A stretch of DNA of 64,000 nucleotides, from contig NZ_CP066784.1 of NCBI RefSeq assembly GCF_028751195.1, positions 2,170,001 through 2,234,000 of the forward strand. The letters run 5' to 3'. Positions 1 through 9,031 of this stretch are shown in pieces (position 1 is the stretch's first letter; each line of letters begins with the position of its first letter). The notes under the pieces were generated by a model. That model searched no databases, was not told where the DNA came from, and saw only the letters and a program-made list of their open reading frames with translations. This DNA is from Alicyclobacillus sp. ALC3 (GTDB taxonomy: Bacteria; Bacillota; Bacilli; Alicyclobacillales; Alicyclobacillaceae). A program made the position numbers and the translations under genes.

Positions 1-649
1 CTTCTTTGTCACTGGCGATGTCTACGGAAACTGCCGGTGTTTGCTCCGTAATGGTGGCTTCGACGAGTTTGCGCTGGCAGCCATACCCGAGTTGAATTAA
101 ACTGCTGCTGTTCAGTCTGCGCACCGGAATCCCTCGACGTAAAGCGGCGTCGACGATGGCCTGCGTACTGGGTCCAAGACCAGATTCTGACCACACCTGC
201 GCTGCCTTACGAAGTGTCTCCTGCACTGACCAGGAGTGTCCGCTAAGACATGCACTCACGAGCGCGATAGCGTCTTGCAACAGGTACTTCTGACACTCGT
301 ACTCCTTGCACTCCATGACAATTTCGTAGCGACCAGGCGCACCCGCATACAGCGTTTTGCCATAGTGCACGTCCAGGCCGAGACAGCACGCCAATTCGAT
401 GGCTACGTGTTCAGCGATGTGTCCAAAGTACGTGCCACCGTAGAGCCGCTCGACAAATCCACCAGGGGCACCTTTTGCACAGTGGTGCTCGCGCAGCCCC
501 GGGAGCAGGCGCAACAGCCGATCAGAAAAGCCCTCAAAGTCAGTACTCTCTCGTTCAGTGAGTGGACCAAGTTCAACTTCTGCGACCAGTATGGGTTTGT
601 AAATGTATATGTTGGGACCGGCAATGTGACGTGTCCGTGTGATCTTCAT
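1..649 (-). CDS. cphA: Cyanophycin synthetase, N-terminal part (runs off left edge)
   Basis: Cyanophycin synthetase polymerises aspartate and arginine into the storage polymer multi-L-arginyl-poly-L-aspartate, using ATP. The first 216 codons are visible. They open with MKITRTRHIAGPNIYIYKP, the usual CphA N-terminal pattern, and continue to RLNSSSLIQLGYGCQRKLVE and then VDIASDKE, the family signature just before the ATP-grasp domain. The ATP-grasp and Mur-ligase-like domains lie outside the window. The ATG overlaps the cphB stop codon (ATGA), so the two genes are translationally coupled. The identification comes from recalled family sequence. It is an open frame without a stop inside the window. 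Confidence 0.9.
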   Translation of the reverse strand, partial: MKITRTRHIAGPNIYIYKPILVAEVELGPLTERESTDFEGFSDRLLRLLPGLREHHCAKGAPGGFVERLYGGTYFGHIAEHVAIELACCLGLDVHYGKTLYAGAPGRYEIVMECKEYECQKYLLQDAIALVSACLSGHSWSVQETLRKAAQVWSESGLGPSTQAIVDAALRRGIPVRRLNSSSLIQLGYGCQRKLVEATITEQTPAVSVDIASDKE

Positions 650-1488
650 TCGTTCCACTCCTCGCCGCCGTTTTCCGAAACAGCGCCCCAGTCTGTCACA
701 GGTCGGCGGCTGTTCAGGTTGTATCCGTACCCATCGGGTAAGATGTGCAGGCGGATCCCGCACAGCGCCAACGATTCGTCGCGGTGCACGTGTTCAAGGT
801 TGGAATAGGTCAGTCCGCCCGCATCCACGACACTGACCGCACCTTCTCCCACCACGCGAAATATGCGGTCGCGGATCACAATAGCGGTATTCTCGTCAAT
901 TCCGAGCCCAAGGTGGTGCGGGTATTGTGCGACGGCTGACAGCAATCGTCCCAGCCGGCCTCGTTCAGCAAAGTGTTGGTCAATCACTACGCCGTCGATA
1001 AACTCCATTCCTGGAGCCATGTCTACCACGCTAATTCGAGGGTTTGTCTCCGCCTCGCCCTCAACGATCATCGTGCTCGACATCATGGAAGCCCCGGCAC
1101 TCGTCCCCCCCAAAGTTACGCCTCGCGCGAGAGCTGCATGCAGTGCCGCGTCAACGCGGGTGCCACCTAGCAGTTTTGTGATGCGCAGTTGGTCGCCGCC
1201 AGTGAAGAAAATACAGGTAGCGTCCCTAATAAATGCTACAGCGCTGTCCTTGTTCGCTGCCGTCCGGTCCGACACATCAAACGTACGCACGTCTTCGGCT
1301 CCTAACTTTCGAAACACCTCGATATACTCCATTCCGACATCAATGGGCAGTTCTGTCGCGACAGTCATCACCAGCACGCGTGCGTGCGAGCCTCCTCCGA
1401 GACGCAGAAACTCCCGTAAGATACGGCACTCTCCAAGCTTGTCCTCGGCACCGCCAATGACCACCAGCGGTCCTGGCTGCTGCTGCAA
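646..1488 (-). CDS. cphB: Cyanophycinase (peptidase family S51)
   Basis: Cyanophycinase cleaves cyanophycin to beta-Asp-Arg dipeptides inside the cell. The 280-residue product has the S51 nucleophile motif GGTSAGAS, an early VVIGGAEDK strand-turn and FFTGGDQLR, all typical of CphB, and is of normal family length. The start is TTG, placed just after a GGAGGG Shine-Dalgarno. It is the first gene of a two-gene unit with cphA, so synthesis and breakdown are co-expressed, as in other cphB-cphA operons. Nothing in the coding sequence looks broken. Confidence 0.93.
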   Translation of the reverse strand: MQQQPGPLVVIGGAEDKLGECRILREFLRLGGGSHARVLVMTVATELPIDVGMEYIEVFRKLGAEDVRTFDVSDRTAANKDSAVAFIRDATCIFFTGGDQLRITKLLGGTRVDAALHAALARGVTLGGTSAGASMMSSTMIVEGEAETNPRISVVDMAPGMEFIDGVVIDQHFAERGRLGRLLSAVAQYPHHLGLGIDENTAIVIRDRIFRVVGEGAVSVVDAGGLTYSNLEHVHRDESLALCGIRLHILPDGYGYNLNSRRPVTDWGAVSENGGEEWNE

Positions 1489-1565
1489 AGAACTCCCTCC
1501 TCAAGGGCGGCATGAAAAAATACAAACCCTAGGCTGTCCACACGGGTTGATCCTATACGTGAATA

Positions 1566-1602
1566 ACAGAACGCCGGGGCGTTGTTCTCCCCGGCGTTCT
1601 GT
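1566..1602 (-). terminator. Strong hairpin after sspF
   Basis: A perfect 14-bp inverted repeat (ACAGAACGCCGGGG and its complement) encloses a 9-base loop. It lies between the end of sspF and the start of cphB, both read leftwards. Only a weak T-rich run follows on the minus strand, so termination efficiency is uncertain. Confidence 0.6.
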
Positions 1603-1633
1603 CTAGTCGGTTGTCGGGCAGTACTGCTAAAGC

Positions 1634-1819
1634 CTAACGCCCTGACCCTCGCTCTGCCATCGTACGCTCTGCAATTTCAATCGCTCGTTTCACCATGTTC
1701 CCCGCATCGCGCGTGGTAATTCCGCCCCAACCCTCGCGCTCGACGGTGTCGTAAAAGCCGAGTTCCTTGGCGAGCTCGTTCTTAAACGCCTCTGACATGG
1801 TTCCGCCACGACGCCTCAT
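1634..1819 (-). CDS. sspF: Small acid-soluble spore protein SspF
   Basis: This 61-residue protein follows B. subtilis SspF almost end to end: an MRRRGG-type start, then [20 protein letters not shown] and [14 protein letters not shown]. SspF is an alpha/beta-type-related SASP made in the forespore. It binds spore DNA and protects it. The ATG follows AAGGAGG at about 10 bases. In Bacillus this gene sits next to veg and yabG, as here. Forespore sigma-factor control is expected from the family, but I could not confirm a promoter. Confidence 0.93.
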   Translation of the reverse strand: MRRRGGTMSEAFKNELAKELGFYDTVEREGWGGITTRDAGNMVKRAIEIAERTMAERGSGR

Positions 1820-1848
1820 TGCACAACGCCTCCTTCTGGTGGTCTCTA

Positions 1849-1865
1849 AACAGGGTAACCCTGTT
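1849..1865. promoter_or_regulatory. Palindrome upstream of sspF
   Basis: AACAGGG-TAA-CCCTGTT is a 7-bp inverted repeat with a 3-base centre, lying just upstream of the sspF Shine-Dalgarno. It could be an operator or a small leader hairpin. No matching regulator is identifiable in the window. Confidence 0.35.
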
Positions 1866-1962
1866 CAGCCGCACCACCGGCAGCACGATTTTGTAGCCGA
1901 CTGTCCGACAACCAGAGCGTAGTTTTGGTGTAGAAGCACGATGGTATGCAACCCAAGGCAAA

Positions 1963-1990
1963 TAAAAAAGTCGTGGCTTTCGCCACGACT
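1963..1990 (-). terminator. Rho-independent terminator of veg
   Basis: The minus strand shows AGTCGTGGC, a 4-base loop and GCCACGACT, followed at once by TTTTTTATT. It sits about 30 bases after the veg stop codon and is a textbook intrinsic terminator. Confidence 0.85.
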
Positions 1991-2021
1991 GCGATTTCTT
2001 TACACCTTTAACCAAAGAAGC

Positions 2022-2300
2022 CTACTGCACTTCTGAATAACCCACTCGAACATTCCCGCCGTCTTTGCACAGTTCTAACTCGACTGTCTCCGTTAAGACA
2101 TCCGCGTAGCTGTACGAGACGCGTTTGAACGAGCCATCAGGTGGATCAAGCTTTACGACGAACACAGAAGGATACGTTTCCTCCAGCACACCGAAGCGTT
2201 CTACTGTCTTGCGTCTGCCCCCATTGGCTCGGAGAAGGACCCGTTCCCCAATTAACGTGTCCAAACTTCTCTTGATATCGTGGAGCGCATTCTTCGCCAA
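2022..2300 (-). CDS. veg: Veg protein
   Basis: Veg is a small, highly transcribed Firmicute protein linked in B. subtilis to biofilm gene expression and spore outgrowth. The 92-residue product contains the family core [29 protein letters not shown] and [17 protein letters not shown] longer open frame exists, but TTG at 2300 gives [13 protein letters not shown], which matches the B. subtilis N-terminus, and it is preceded by AGAGGTGG at good spacing. It lies between yabG and sspF, as in Bacillus. Confidence 0.92.
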   Translation of the reverse strand: MAKNALHDIKRSLDTLIGERVLLRANGGRRKTVERFGVLEETYPSVFVVKLDPPDGSFKRVSYSYADVLTETVELELCKDGGNVRVGYSEVQ

Positions 2301-2425
2301 CACACACCACCTCTTTCCATGGCCAATCATACCACGGAAAGACAGTCCTGTCAATTGAGAGCCCATCATTATATCAACGGATGATTTTCCTTGTCAATGG
2401 GTACTATAACAATTTTATGCCTCGG

Positions 2426-3286
2426 TCAGTAAAGCGATTTAGGCAAACCTAACCGGTACTTGCCGCGGGACTCAAGGCCACCGATTCCATCGGTTCCTGT
2501 GTACGTGGAACGTACAACATCGTAGACATTGATCGTCTCGTTGACGGGGGTGAAAGCAATCTTCTCAGCGATAAATACAGGGTCTAGCGCATGAATCATA
2601 ATCCGCTGTGGAGAACTGGCAAAGTTCGCGCCTGCGTCGAGAATTGCTTCGAAGTGCGACTGACAAGCACCAGCAATAATCACTAAATCATCCATATTCC
2701 GCTCATGCCTTCTCGCGTTCGCGACTGCCTTCACGAAGTTGCCCGAGTTTCTGTAGTTGCCAAGGTCTGCCCAACTTTTATTTTTACGGATCACGCCGTC
2801 GTGTCCGGTAATGATCAAAATATCCGGTTCATACTGTTGAAGCAATCCAGTTACAGCGTCTGGCATCTGGAGTTCCGAAACGTGTTTCCCAACTGCCCGG
2901 ATGCCGAGTTCACGATACATTGTCAGGCACTTATCAAGATAAGTACCGTCTCCGTCCAAGTGCAGAACACGCCCGGGCCGTTCGAAAAAATCCGGGTCCG
3001 ATTGAAAACGCGTTTCCTTGCGCAGCGATCGCTTCTCGAATTCAACACTGCGGCGGTTGCGGATCAGCCGCAAACATTCGTCTTCGACGCGGTTCTGGCG
3101 CGCCTGAAACTGCTCGCGCTCCGTCTCCGTCACTCCTTCAAGGTCAGAAAACGGGGCATCCGCCATGAGTCGGACGTCGAGACCTTTCAGGATCGCTGTT
3201 TCACTTGATTCGTCGACCTCGACGATGACAAAGCAAACATCTTTCCCGTAGGAAGTCCGTGTCACCAGGTCGCCTGTTTTCCACAA
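2426..3286 (-). CDS. yabG: Sporulation-specific protease YabG
   Basis: YabG is a mother-cell cysteine-type protease that processes spore coat proteins. The 286-residue protein has the family landmarks GRVLHLDGDGTYLDKCL, ILIITGHDGV and IIAGACQSHFEAILDAGANF, with the conserved His and Cys in the last two. Length matches the family. The start is TTG after GGAGGGG. Divergent to it lies a glycosyltransferase gene, and downstream lies veg. Sigma-K control is expected from Bacillus but not demonstrated here. Confidence 0.93.
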   Translation of the reverse strand: MWKTGDLVTRTSYGKDVCFVIVEVDESSETAILKGLDVRLMADAPFSDLEGVTETEREQFQARQNRVEDECLRLIRNRRSVEFEKRSLRKETRFQSDPDFFERPGRVLHLDGDGTYLDKCLTMYRELGIRAVGKHVSELQMPDAVTGLLQQYEPDILIITGHDGVIRKNKSWADLGNYRNSGNFVKAVANARRHERNMDDLVIIAGACQSHFEAILDAGANFASSPQRIMIHALDPVFIAEKIAFTPVNETINVYDVVRSTYTGTDGIGGLESRGKYRLGLPKSLY

Positions 3287-3396
3287 GGCAGCTCCCCTCC
3301 TTCGATTCGATCGAAGACCATGGGTGGTAAATTCCCCTCAGCATATGTCCCGGAACAGCTTCCTGTGCGACGTCCGCTGGAGAAAGAGGAGATGAC

Positions 3397-4239
3397 GTGA
3401 CGACTCTTATCACAGCCGTGATTCCGGCACACAACGAGGCAGGTTATGTGGGTCAAGTCTTGCACCAACTCGTCCGGGCTGGTGTAAGCCACTGCGTAAT
3501 CGTCGCAAACGGCTGCACAGATGACACAGTGAGAGAGGTTAAAAGTGCTCACAGTCTGTTTCGATCTGTGACAATCGTCGACCTGCCTGTTCCTCTTGGT
3601 CCCGATGTCGGACGCGCAGTAGGGGCGATTGCGGCACTGCGGTTAAATCCCAAACCGGACTGGCTAGTGTTCGTCGACGCCGATTGGCAAGGCGCCTTTG
3701 GTCCTCTGCTGGCTGACTTTCTGGCAGTGGGCATCCGAGGGGAGAAGCGAGTTTTGTTTGTCGGACAACGCGAAATCACGCGTTTGGATCAGCGCTTGTG
3801 GCAGGCTGCCTTGCACCAGGTGCGCGCTGACTTGTTCGGGTTGCAGCCTAGCCTCTTGCCACTGTTAATTCGTCGCAGTGCATTTCAGATGCTGTCGCCT
3901 CGCTGGCTGGCGCATCCTGGGCAGTTTGCAGCCTTGTGTGTAACACACTTACTTGCCAGAGATGTGGGTGTCTACGTTGATTGGGAACCACGCGTAGTGG
4001 GAAATCGCCAGCGTGGATGGAGTCACGACCACGCTATGCGTGACTTGTTGCTCGGAGATGCAATCGAAGGTATCGGCCTGCTCGACGGAAAGCGCCAGAT
4101 TCGCGCGTGGCAGGGCCAGTTGCTGGACGGCGGGCACTCAAGTCGTCGCTACGACCTGCTCGACCGCTGGGCAAATGCACTGACAATTGGTGAGGCCGCA
4201 AGTCTGCAGGAGGTCACGCTTGCTCAAGACTTGGTATAG
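3397..4239 (+). CDS. Family 2 glycosyltransferase
   Basis: The 280-residue protein opens with the GT-A nucleotide-binding strand TAVIPAHNEAGYVGQVL and carries the metal-binding DAD motif in WLVFVDADWQG near residue 93. No membrane segment is obvious. The donor and acceptor sugars cannot be read from the sequence. The GTG start follows AGGAGATGAC. It is transcribed away from yabG and converges on the ykuK-like gene, overlapping its end by 16 bases. A role in spore or cell-surface polysaccharide is possible but is inference from position only. Confidence 0.75.
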   Translation: MTTLITAVIPAHNEAGYVGQVLHQLVRAGVSHCVIVANGCTDDTVREVKSAHSLFRSVTIVDLPVPLGPDVGRAVGAIAALRLNPKPDWLVFVDADWQGAFGPLLADFLAVGIRGEKRVLFVGQREITRLDQRLWQAALHQVRADLFGLQPSLLPLLIRRSAFQMLSPRWLAHPGQFAALCVTHLLARDVGVYVDWEPRVVGNRQRGWSHDHAMRDLLLGDAIEGIGLLDGKRQIRAWQGQLLDGGHSSRRYDLLDRWANALTIGEAASLQEVTLAQDLV

Positions 4240-4700
4240 CGGTCTGCGACTTTGGATGCGCAGTAGGCGTTTGGTTTGACCCTCGCCTCGTATCCACTCG
4301 CCGTGATCCAGCTGACGATTTCCCGGATCAGTGCTTTGGTCGCCCCACGCTCGCCGATGTCGAGGTGGACTTCGAGCGCCCACTCTGCCCCACGCTGCTG
4401 CAGTTCTTCGGACAGCTGCCCACAGACCTGGAGGGAGTACGCGGCCTCGGTGAACATGCGCTGCCGAAGCGAGAAGCGATGGCCTTGTTCTTCCCGGTGG
4501 ATGTAGTACCGCGCCCCTTTGCCAATGCGGTGCAGGATAATCGCAGAGACGAAAGTGGCACTGTGTGCTTTGGGTTGAGAATCTGTCCCAATCATCAGAC
4601 GATAATGATCATGCGGATGCAGGCTCACTTCCTGCATCATGTCCTCTGCGACCTCCGCCAAACTGAGTACGCCGCGCGTCGGACTGCGAAACATCATCAT
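4224..4700 (-). CDS. RNase H-like YkuK family protein (DUF458)
   Basis: The 158-residue product contains the YkuK-family signature YRLMIGTDSQ followed by TFVSAIILHRIGKG, and later ALEVHLDIGERG. These fit an RNase H-like fold with acidic residues in strand positions. The biochemical activity of the family is not established. ATG at 4700 follows GGGAGGG at 7 bases. It lies upstream of rsmA in the same orientation, with a gap of about 65 bases. It is not part of the usual Bacillus rsmA-yabG neighbourhood. Confidence 0.75.
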   Translation of the reverse strand: MMMFRSPTRGVLSLAEVAEDMMQEVSLHPHDHYRLMIGTDSQPKAHSATFVSAIILHRIGKGARYYIHREEQGHRFSLRQRMFTEAAYSLQVCGQLSEELQQRGAEWALEVHLDIGERGATKALIREIVSWITASGYEARVKPNAYCASKVADRYTKS

Positions 4701-4765
4701 ACGATTGCCCTCCCTCGGGCTATTGGCACGCCTGTTTTCAGTATATCACGCGGCGGAGCAAAGAC

Positions 4766-5641
4766 TCAGGACGGCTGTACCAAAGTGTTCGCAATGTTGG
4801 CAAACTCAGCGAGCGTCAGGGTCTCGCCGCGCCTGCCCCCATCAACGCCAGTTCTCGCCAGTAGAGTAAGTGCAGACTCCTTGGGGATACCCAGTCCAGT
4901 ACTGAGAGCGTTTGCGAGCGTTTTGCGCCGCGTGGCAAATGCCGCTCGAACAACGCGAAAAAAGGCAGCCTCATCAGTGACTGCGACAGGCGTCGTCAAC
5001 CGCCGCTCAAGACACAACACGGCAGACTCCACGTCAGGAGGCGGTAAAAAGGAGCCGGGACTGACACGAGCAACGGTTTGCACATCTGCACGGTACTGAA
5101 CTGCGACAGACAACGCACCGTAGGTCTTGCCGCCAGGAGGGGCTGCCATCCGCTGCGCAACTTCGCGCTGCACCATCACCACCATGCGCGCCCAGTCGAC
5201 TCCCGCGTCGAACAGGTGAAACAAGATGGGCGTTGTGATGTAGTACGGCAGGTTGGCCACAACCGCCACGTGCTCACAGCCTGCTTCGGCAAAGTGCTTC
5301 CAGATACGTGCAAGGTCTACTTCCAAGACGTCGTCGTACACAATCTCTACGTTATTGCAGCCCTTCAACGACTCTGCCAGCACCGGCGCGAGCGACCTGT
5401 CCTTCTCAATCGCGACGACAGATTTGGCGCGCTCTGCCAACCTCCGCGTGACCACCCCGGCACCCGGACCAATTTCCAGCGCCCCGTCACTGTGAGTTAA
5501 ACCGCTAGCGGCTGCGATGGCGTCAAGCACGCGCTCGTCGACGAGAAAATTTTGGCCGTACTGTTTCTTCAACTGAAACCCATGCCGAGCCATCAAGTCA
5601 CGCAGCGCCCGCGCACTCGTCAGTTTCAATACATCATTCAT
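4766..5641 (-). CDS. rsmA: 16S rRNA A1518/A1519 dimethyltransferase RsmA
   Basis: RsmA (KsgA) dimethylates two adenines in the 3' hairpin of 16S rRNA. The 291-residue protein has QYGQNFLVDERVL, the SAM motif LEIGPGAGVVTRRL, the catalytic motif VVANLPYYITTPI and VQREVAQRM. A longer frame exists, but ATG at 5641 gives MNDVLKLTSARAL and forms an ATGA overlap with the rnmV stop, as expected for coupled genes. The order tatD-rnmV-rsmA is the standard Firmicute operon. Confidence 0.95.
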   Translation of the reverse strand: MNDVLKLTSARALRDLMARHGFQLKKQYGQNFLVDERVLDAIAAASGLTHSDGALEIGPGAGVVTRRLAERAKSVVAIEKDRSLAPVLAESLKGCNNVEIVYDDVLEVDLARIWKHFAEAGCEHVAVVANLPYYITTPILFHLFDAGVDWARMVVMVQREVAQRMAAPPGGKTYGALSVAVQYRADVQTVARVSPGSFLPPPDVESAVLCLERRLTTPVAVTDEAAFFRVVRAAFATRRKTLANALSTGLGIPKESALTLLARTGVDGGRRGETLTLAEFANIANTLVQPS

Positions 5642-6198
5642 GTTCTGACCAGCGCCTCCTTCCACTCTTCACGCGTGACACCCAGCACGTTTAATTTGCG
5701 CACAAAGGCCTTTGCATTGCCATAGCCGATGCCCAGTTGTTCTCCGACCACTTGCCTGCGCTGTGCCGCATCAGGTGTCCCGACAAGACCTGCAGCTTCA
5801 AGGTCCGCAAGAGAAAACTCGGCGGCTGTTGCCGGTTCTGCCGCCACGGTTTGGCGTGCTTGTAGCAGTGCTTCTACAATCGCCTCGTCCGGTGCGTGTT
5901 CAACACCGACGCCGTGTGAACTGCGAGCCAAGCGACGGGACAAAAACGCGTGGCGGACGCCGGGGATGGCGTCCGCCACGCGCCTTCTGATTCGTTCGCC
6001 AGGGCCGTCTGGATCAGTCAAGACAATCACGCCGCGTGAAGTGGCCGCTCTGCGCAACTCTGCAAGGGTACGGTGTGCGACGCGGTCGCCGCCGAGCACC
6101 CAGACGTCTGCCTGAACAGCTCGTTCTACCGCCTGTCGGTCGTGCAGACCTTCAACGACGACCACCTCGCTGATGATAGGGCGCGCATCCAAGTTCAT
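5638..6198 (-). CDS. rnmV: Ribonuclease M5
   Basis: RNase M5 matures 5S rRNA. The 186-residue protein begins with a Toprim domain: the glutamate in VVVEGLHDR and the DPD in VIVLTDPDGPGERIRRRV, then HAFLSRRLAR and GVGVEHAPDEAI, all as in Bacillus RnmV. It overlaps tatD and rsmA by 4 bases each (ATGA junctions), so the three genes form one translationally coupled unit. Confidence 0.93.
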   Translation of the reverse strand: MNLDARPIISEVVVVEGLHDRQAVERAVQADVWVLGGDRVAHRTLAELRRAATSRGVIVLTDPDGPGERIRRRVADAIPGVRHAFLSRRLARSSHGVGVEHAPDEAIVEALLQARQTVAAEPATAAEFSLADLEAAGLVGTPDAAQRRQVVGEQLGIGYGNAKAFVRKLNVLGVTREEWKEALVRT

Positions 6199-6968
6199 AA
6201 TGCCGTCACCTTGGCGAACAGCCGCAGGGCGTTCTCTGCCGTCTGCCTAGCCACTTCTTCTGTATCTTGTCCACGCACACGAGCGAGTTCCGCCACGACG
6301 AGCGCAACTCGTTCTGGTTCGTTGCGTTTGCCGCGCAGCGGAGTGGGTGACAGGTACGGCGAGTCGGTTTCTGCGAGCAGACGGTCAGCCGGGATGACCT
6401 GCGCCACCGCACGCACGTCGTCCGCTTTCTTGAACGTCACGGGACCGCCGAACGAGATGTAGTAGCCAAGGTCCAGACAGCGCTTGGCGACAGCCTCAGA
6501 TTCGTTGAAACAGTGCATGACGCCCGTAACTCTGCCCCGAAATGACTCAATCATCGCGACGAGGTCTGCCGTTGACTCGCGGTTGTGCAAAATGACCGGA
6601 AGTCGACAGCGCTCTGCCAGCTCGAGTTGCCGCCGCAGTACATCCTGTTGCTCGGGTCTTGGCGCAGCGTCCCAGTAATAATCGAGCCCAATTTCACCGA
6701 CCGCGACGACTTTCGGGTGAGACGTGAGTGACTCAATTTGGGCAAAGTCTTCATCGGGCACGTCTTTAGCTGCTTCCGGGTGGATGCCGACGGCTGCAAA
6801 CACCTCCGGCTCCTGCTCAGCCAGCCAAATCGCCCGCTGTGAAGACGCCACGTCGACCCCCGGCACGACGATGCGCTTGATGCCCACTGCTCTGGCGCGC
6901 GTGAGCACGTCTGCCAAGTCGTCGGCAAACTGGTCGTCATTGAGGTGGCAGTGCGAATCAAACAGCAT
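6195..6968 (-). CDS. tatD: TatD family metal-dependent hydrolase
   Basis: The 257-residue protein is a TIM-barrel amidohydrolase-type DNase. Metal ligands are visible in DSHCHLND, GEIGLDYY, VILHNRE, GVMHCFNE and LLAETDSPYL. TatD/YabD enzymes have 3'-5' exonuclease activity on DNA and RNA. It starts 1 base after the metG stop codon and overlaps rnmV, so it is probably expressed from the metG T-box promoter. Confidence 0.92.
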   Translation of the reverse strand: MLFDSHCHLNDDQFADDLADVLTRARAVGIKRIVVPGVDVASSQRAIWLAEQEPEVFAAVGIHPEAAKDVPDEDFAQIESLTSHPKVVAVGEIGLDYYWDAAPRPEQQDVLRRQLELAERCRLPVILHNRESTADLVAMIESFRGRVTGVMHCFNESEAVAKRCLDLGYYISFGGPVTFKKADDVRAVAQVIPADRLLAETDSPYLSPTPLRGKRNEPERVALVVAELARVRGQDTEEVARQTAENALRLFAKVTAL

Positions 6969-6969
6969 T

Positions 6970-9000
6970 TTACTTGACCACCGCCCCGTTCGGCATCGAC
7001 TCCGGCACCGTCACAAGGGTCAGCTCATCGCCTTCCGAGGCTGCGAGAATCATCCCGTTCGAATCAACACCGCGCAGTTTCACCGGTTTCAAATTGGCTA
7101 CAACAACGACTTTGCGGCCGACGAGCACGCTCGGTGGGTCAAAGTACTTTGCGATGCCTGAGACAATCTGTCGCACCTCACTGCCAAGGTCGATTTCGAG
7201 ACGGAGCAGTTTGTCGGCTTTCTCTACACGTTCTGCGGTAAGGACTTGGCCGACGCGAAGTTCAACCTGATCGAACGTGTCGATCCCGATGACCTCCTTG
7301 CCCTCTCTCGCCGCCTGCTCCTTCACTGCCTCGACGGGGCCTCCCGCCGCTGTCGCTGCAGCCTCGGGTTTTGCAGGGTCGGCTGACGGTAGTGCTGTCT
7401 TGAGTCCACCATCCTCAAGCTGTGTCAGTTGTGCCAGTTCAGTGACCTCGTCGTTGACGTCGAGCCGCGGGAACAGCGGCGTGCCCTCCGCGACGTGTTT
7501 CTTTGCGCTGAGTTTCCCAGGCTCCGTCAGCGTGTTCCAATCCGTCTCTTCGACCGTAAAGCCGTACTGCTCAAAGACGCGGTTCGCAGCTTTGGGCATA
7601 AACGGCTGCACGAGAACGGAAATCACTCGAATCGTGTCGACGAGCGTGTACATGACTGCGTTCAAGCGCTCTGTGTTTCCGGATTTGTTCAGCCCCCACG
7701 GCGCCGTGTCGTCGATGTACTTGTTGGCTTGGGCAACCAGCCGCCAGATTGCCGTCAGCGCCAACGAGAACTGCAACACTTCCAGCTGCCGCTCCGTCTC
7801 CTGCACCGTCTCTTTGGCGAGTTGCGCAAGCGCTGCTTCAGCATTCGTCAGCGCCGCACCAGTGGGCCGAGTGACCGTACCCGCACAAAAGCGGTTCAGC
7901 ATCGCAGCTGTGCGGTGAATCAGGTTGCCAAAATCGTTCGCAAGGTCAAAGTTGAGCCGCTGTACCATCGCTTCCGGCGTGAACACCCCGTCTTGACCGA
8001 ACGGGATCTCCCGAAGCAGAAAATAGCGGATTGCGTCGCTGCCATACCGGTCAATGAGCAGTTTCGGGTCGATTACGTTGCCTTTGGACTTGCTCATCTT
8101 CCCGTCTTTCATCAAGAAAAAGCCGTGCCCATAGACCCGTTTCGGCAGAGGCAAACCAAGCGCCATCAAGATAATCGGCCAGTAGATCACGTGGAAGCGC
8201 ACAATGTCCTTGCCGACGAGTTGTAAGTCGGCCGGCCAGAACTTCTCAAACTTCTCCTGCAGCGCCGGGTCATCCGAACCGTAGCCAATCGCCGTGATGT
8301 AATTGGTGAGCGCGTCGAGCCAGACGTAGACAACGTGCTTCGGGTCGCGGCGGACATGGATGCCCCAGTCAAACGATGTGCGCGAGACACACAAGTCTTG
8401 CAGACCTGGTTTGATGAAGTTGTTGATCATCTCGTGCTTGCGCGATTCCGGCTGAATAAACTCTGGGTGCTCGTCGTAGTAGGCGAGCAGGCGGTCGACG
8501 TACTTGCTCATCCGAAAGAAGTAACTCTCTTCCTTAACATACTTCACGGGGCGGCCACAGTCTGGACAGTTGCCGTCGACAAGTTCGCGCTGTGACCAAA
8601 ACGACTCGCAGGGCGTACAGTACCAACCTTCGTAATCCCCGAGGTAGACGTCGTCTTGCTCAATCAGTCGCTCAAAGATCGCTTCCACGACTTTCTTGTG
8701 GCGCTCCTGCGTGGTGCGGATGAAATCGTCATACGTGACGTCTAGGCGTGCCCAGAGGTCTTGTGACCAGGCGATAATCTCGTCGAGAAACGCCATCACG
8801 TCTTTCCCCGCCTCGATGGCGCGGTTTTGAATTTTCTGTCCGTGTTCATCCGTTCCCGTCAGGAACATCACGTCGTACCCGCGCAACCGCTTATAACGCG
8901 CAATCGCATCTGCCGCAACGGTTACGTAGGAATGCCCGATGTGGAGCTTGTCATTCGGGTAGTAAATCGGTGTCGTCACATAGAACGTCGACTTCGCCAT
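6970..9000 (-). CDS. metG: Methionyl-tRNA synthetase with C-terminal tRNA-binding domain
   Basis: MetG charges initiator and elongator tRNA-Met. The 676-residue protein has the HIGH motif in NDKLHIGHSYV, a four-cysteine zinc knuckle (CTPC and CPDC, about residues 126-145), KMSKS in DGKMSKSKGNV near residue 300, and a C-terminal EMAP/Trbp111-type domain (VELRVGQVLTAERV onward, last 100 residues). An Ala/Pro-rich linker joins the two parts. A T-box leader precedes the gene. The ATG follows GAGGAGG at about 6 bases. Confidence 0.97.
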   Translation of the reverse strand: MAKSTFYVTTPIYYPNDKLHIGHSYVTVAADAIARYKRLRGYDVMFLTGTDEHGQKIQNRAIEAGKDVMAFLDEIIAWSQDLWARLDVTYDDFIRTTQERHKKVVEAIFERLIEQDDVYLGDYEGWYCTPCESFWSQRELVDGNCPDCGRPVKYVKEESYFFRMSKYVDRLLAYYDEHPEFIQPESRKHEMINNFIKPGLQDLCVSRTSFDWGIHVRRDPKHVVYVWLDALTNYITAIGYGSDDPALQEKFEKFWPADLQLVGKDIVRFHVIYWPIILMALGLPLPKRVYGHGFFLMKDGKMSKSKGNVIDPKLLIDRYGSDAIRYFLLREIPFGQDGVFTPEAMVQRLNFDLANDFGNLIHRTAAMLNRFCAGTVTRPTGAALTNAEAALAQLAKETVQETERQLEVLQFSLALTAIWRLVAQANKYIDDTAPWGLNKSGNTERLNAVMYTLVDTIRVISVLVQPFMPKAANRVFEQYGFTVEETDWNTLTEPGKLSAKKHVAEGTPLFPRLDVNDEVTELAQLTQLEDGGLKTALPSADPAKPEAAATAAGGPVEAVKEQAAREGKEVIGIDTFDQVELRVGQVLTAERVEKADKLLRLEIDLGSEVRQIVSGIAKYFDPPSVLVGRKVVVVANLKPVKLRGVDSNGMILAASEGDELTLVTVPESMPNGAVVK

Positions 9001-9031
9001 CTGAATTCCTCCTCAATCACCGCTTGGATGC

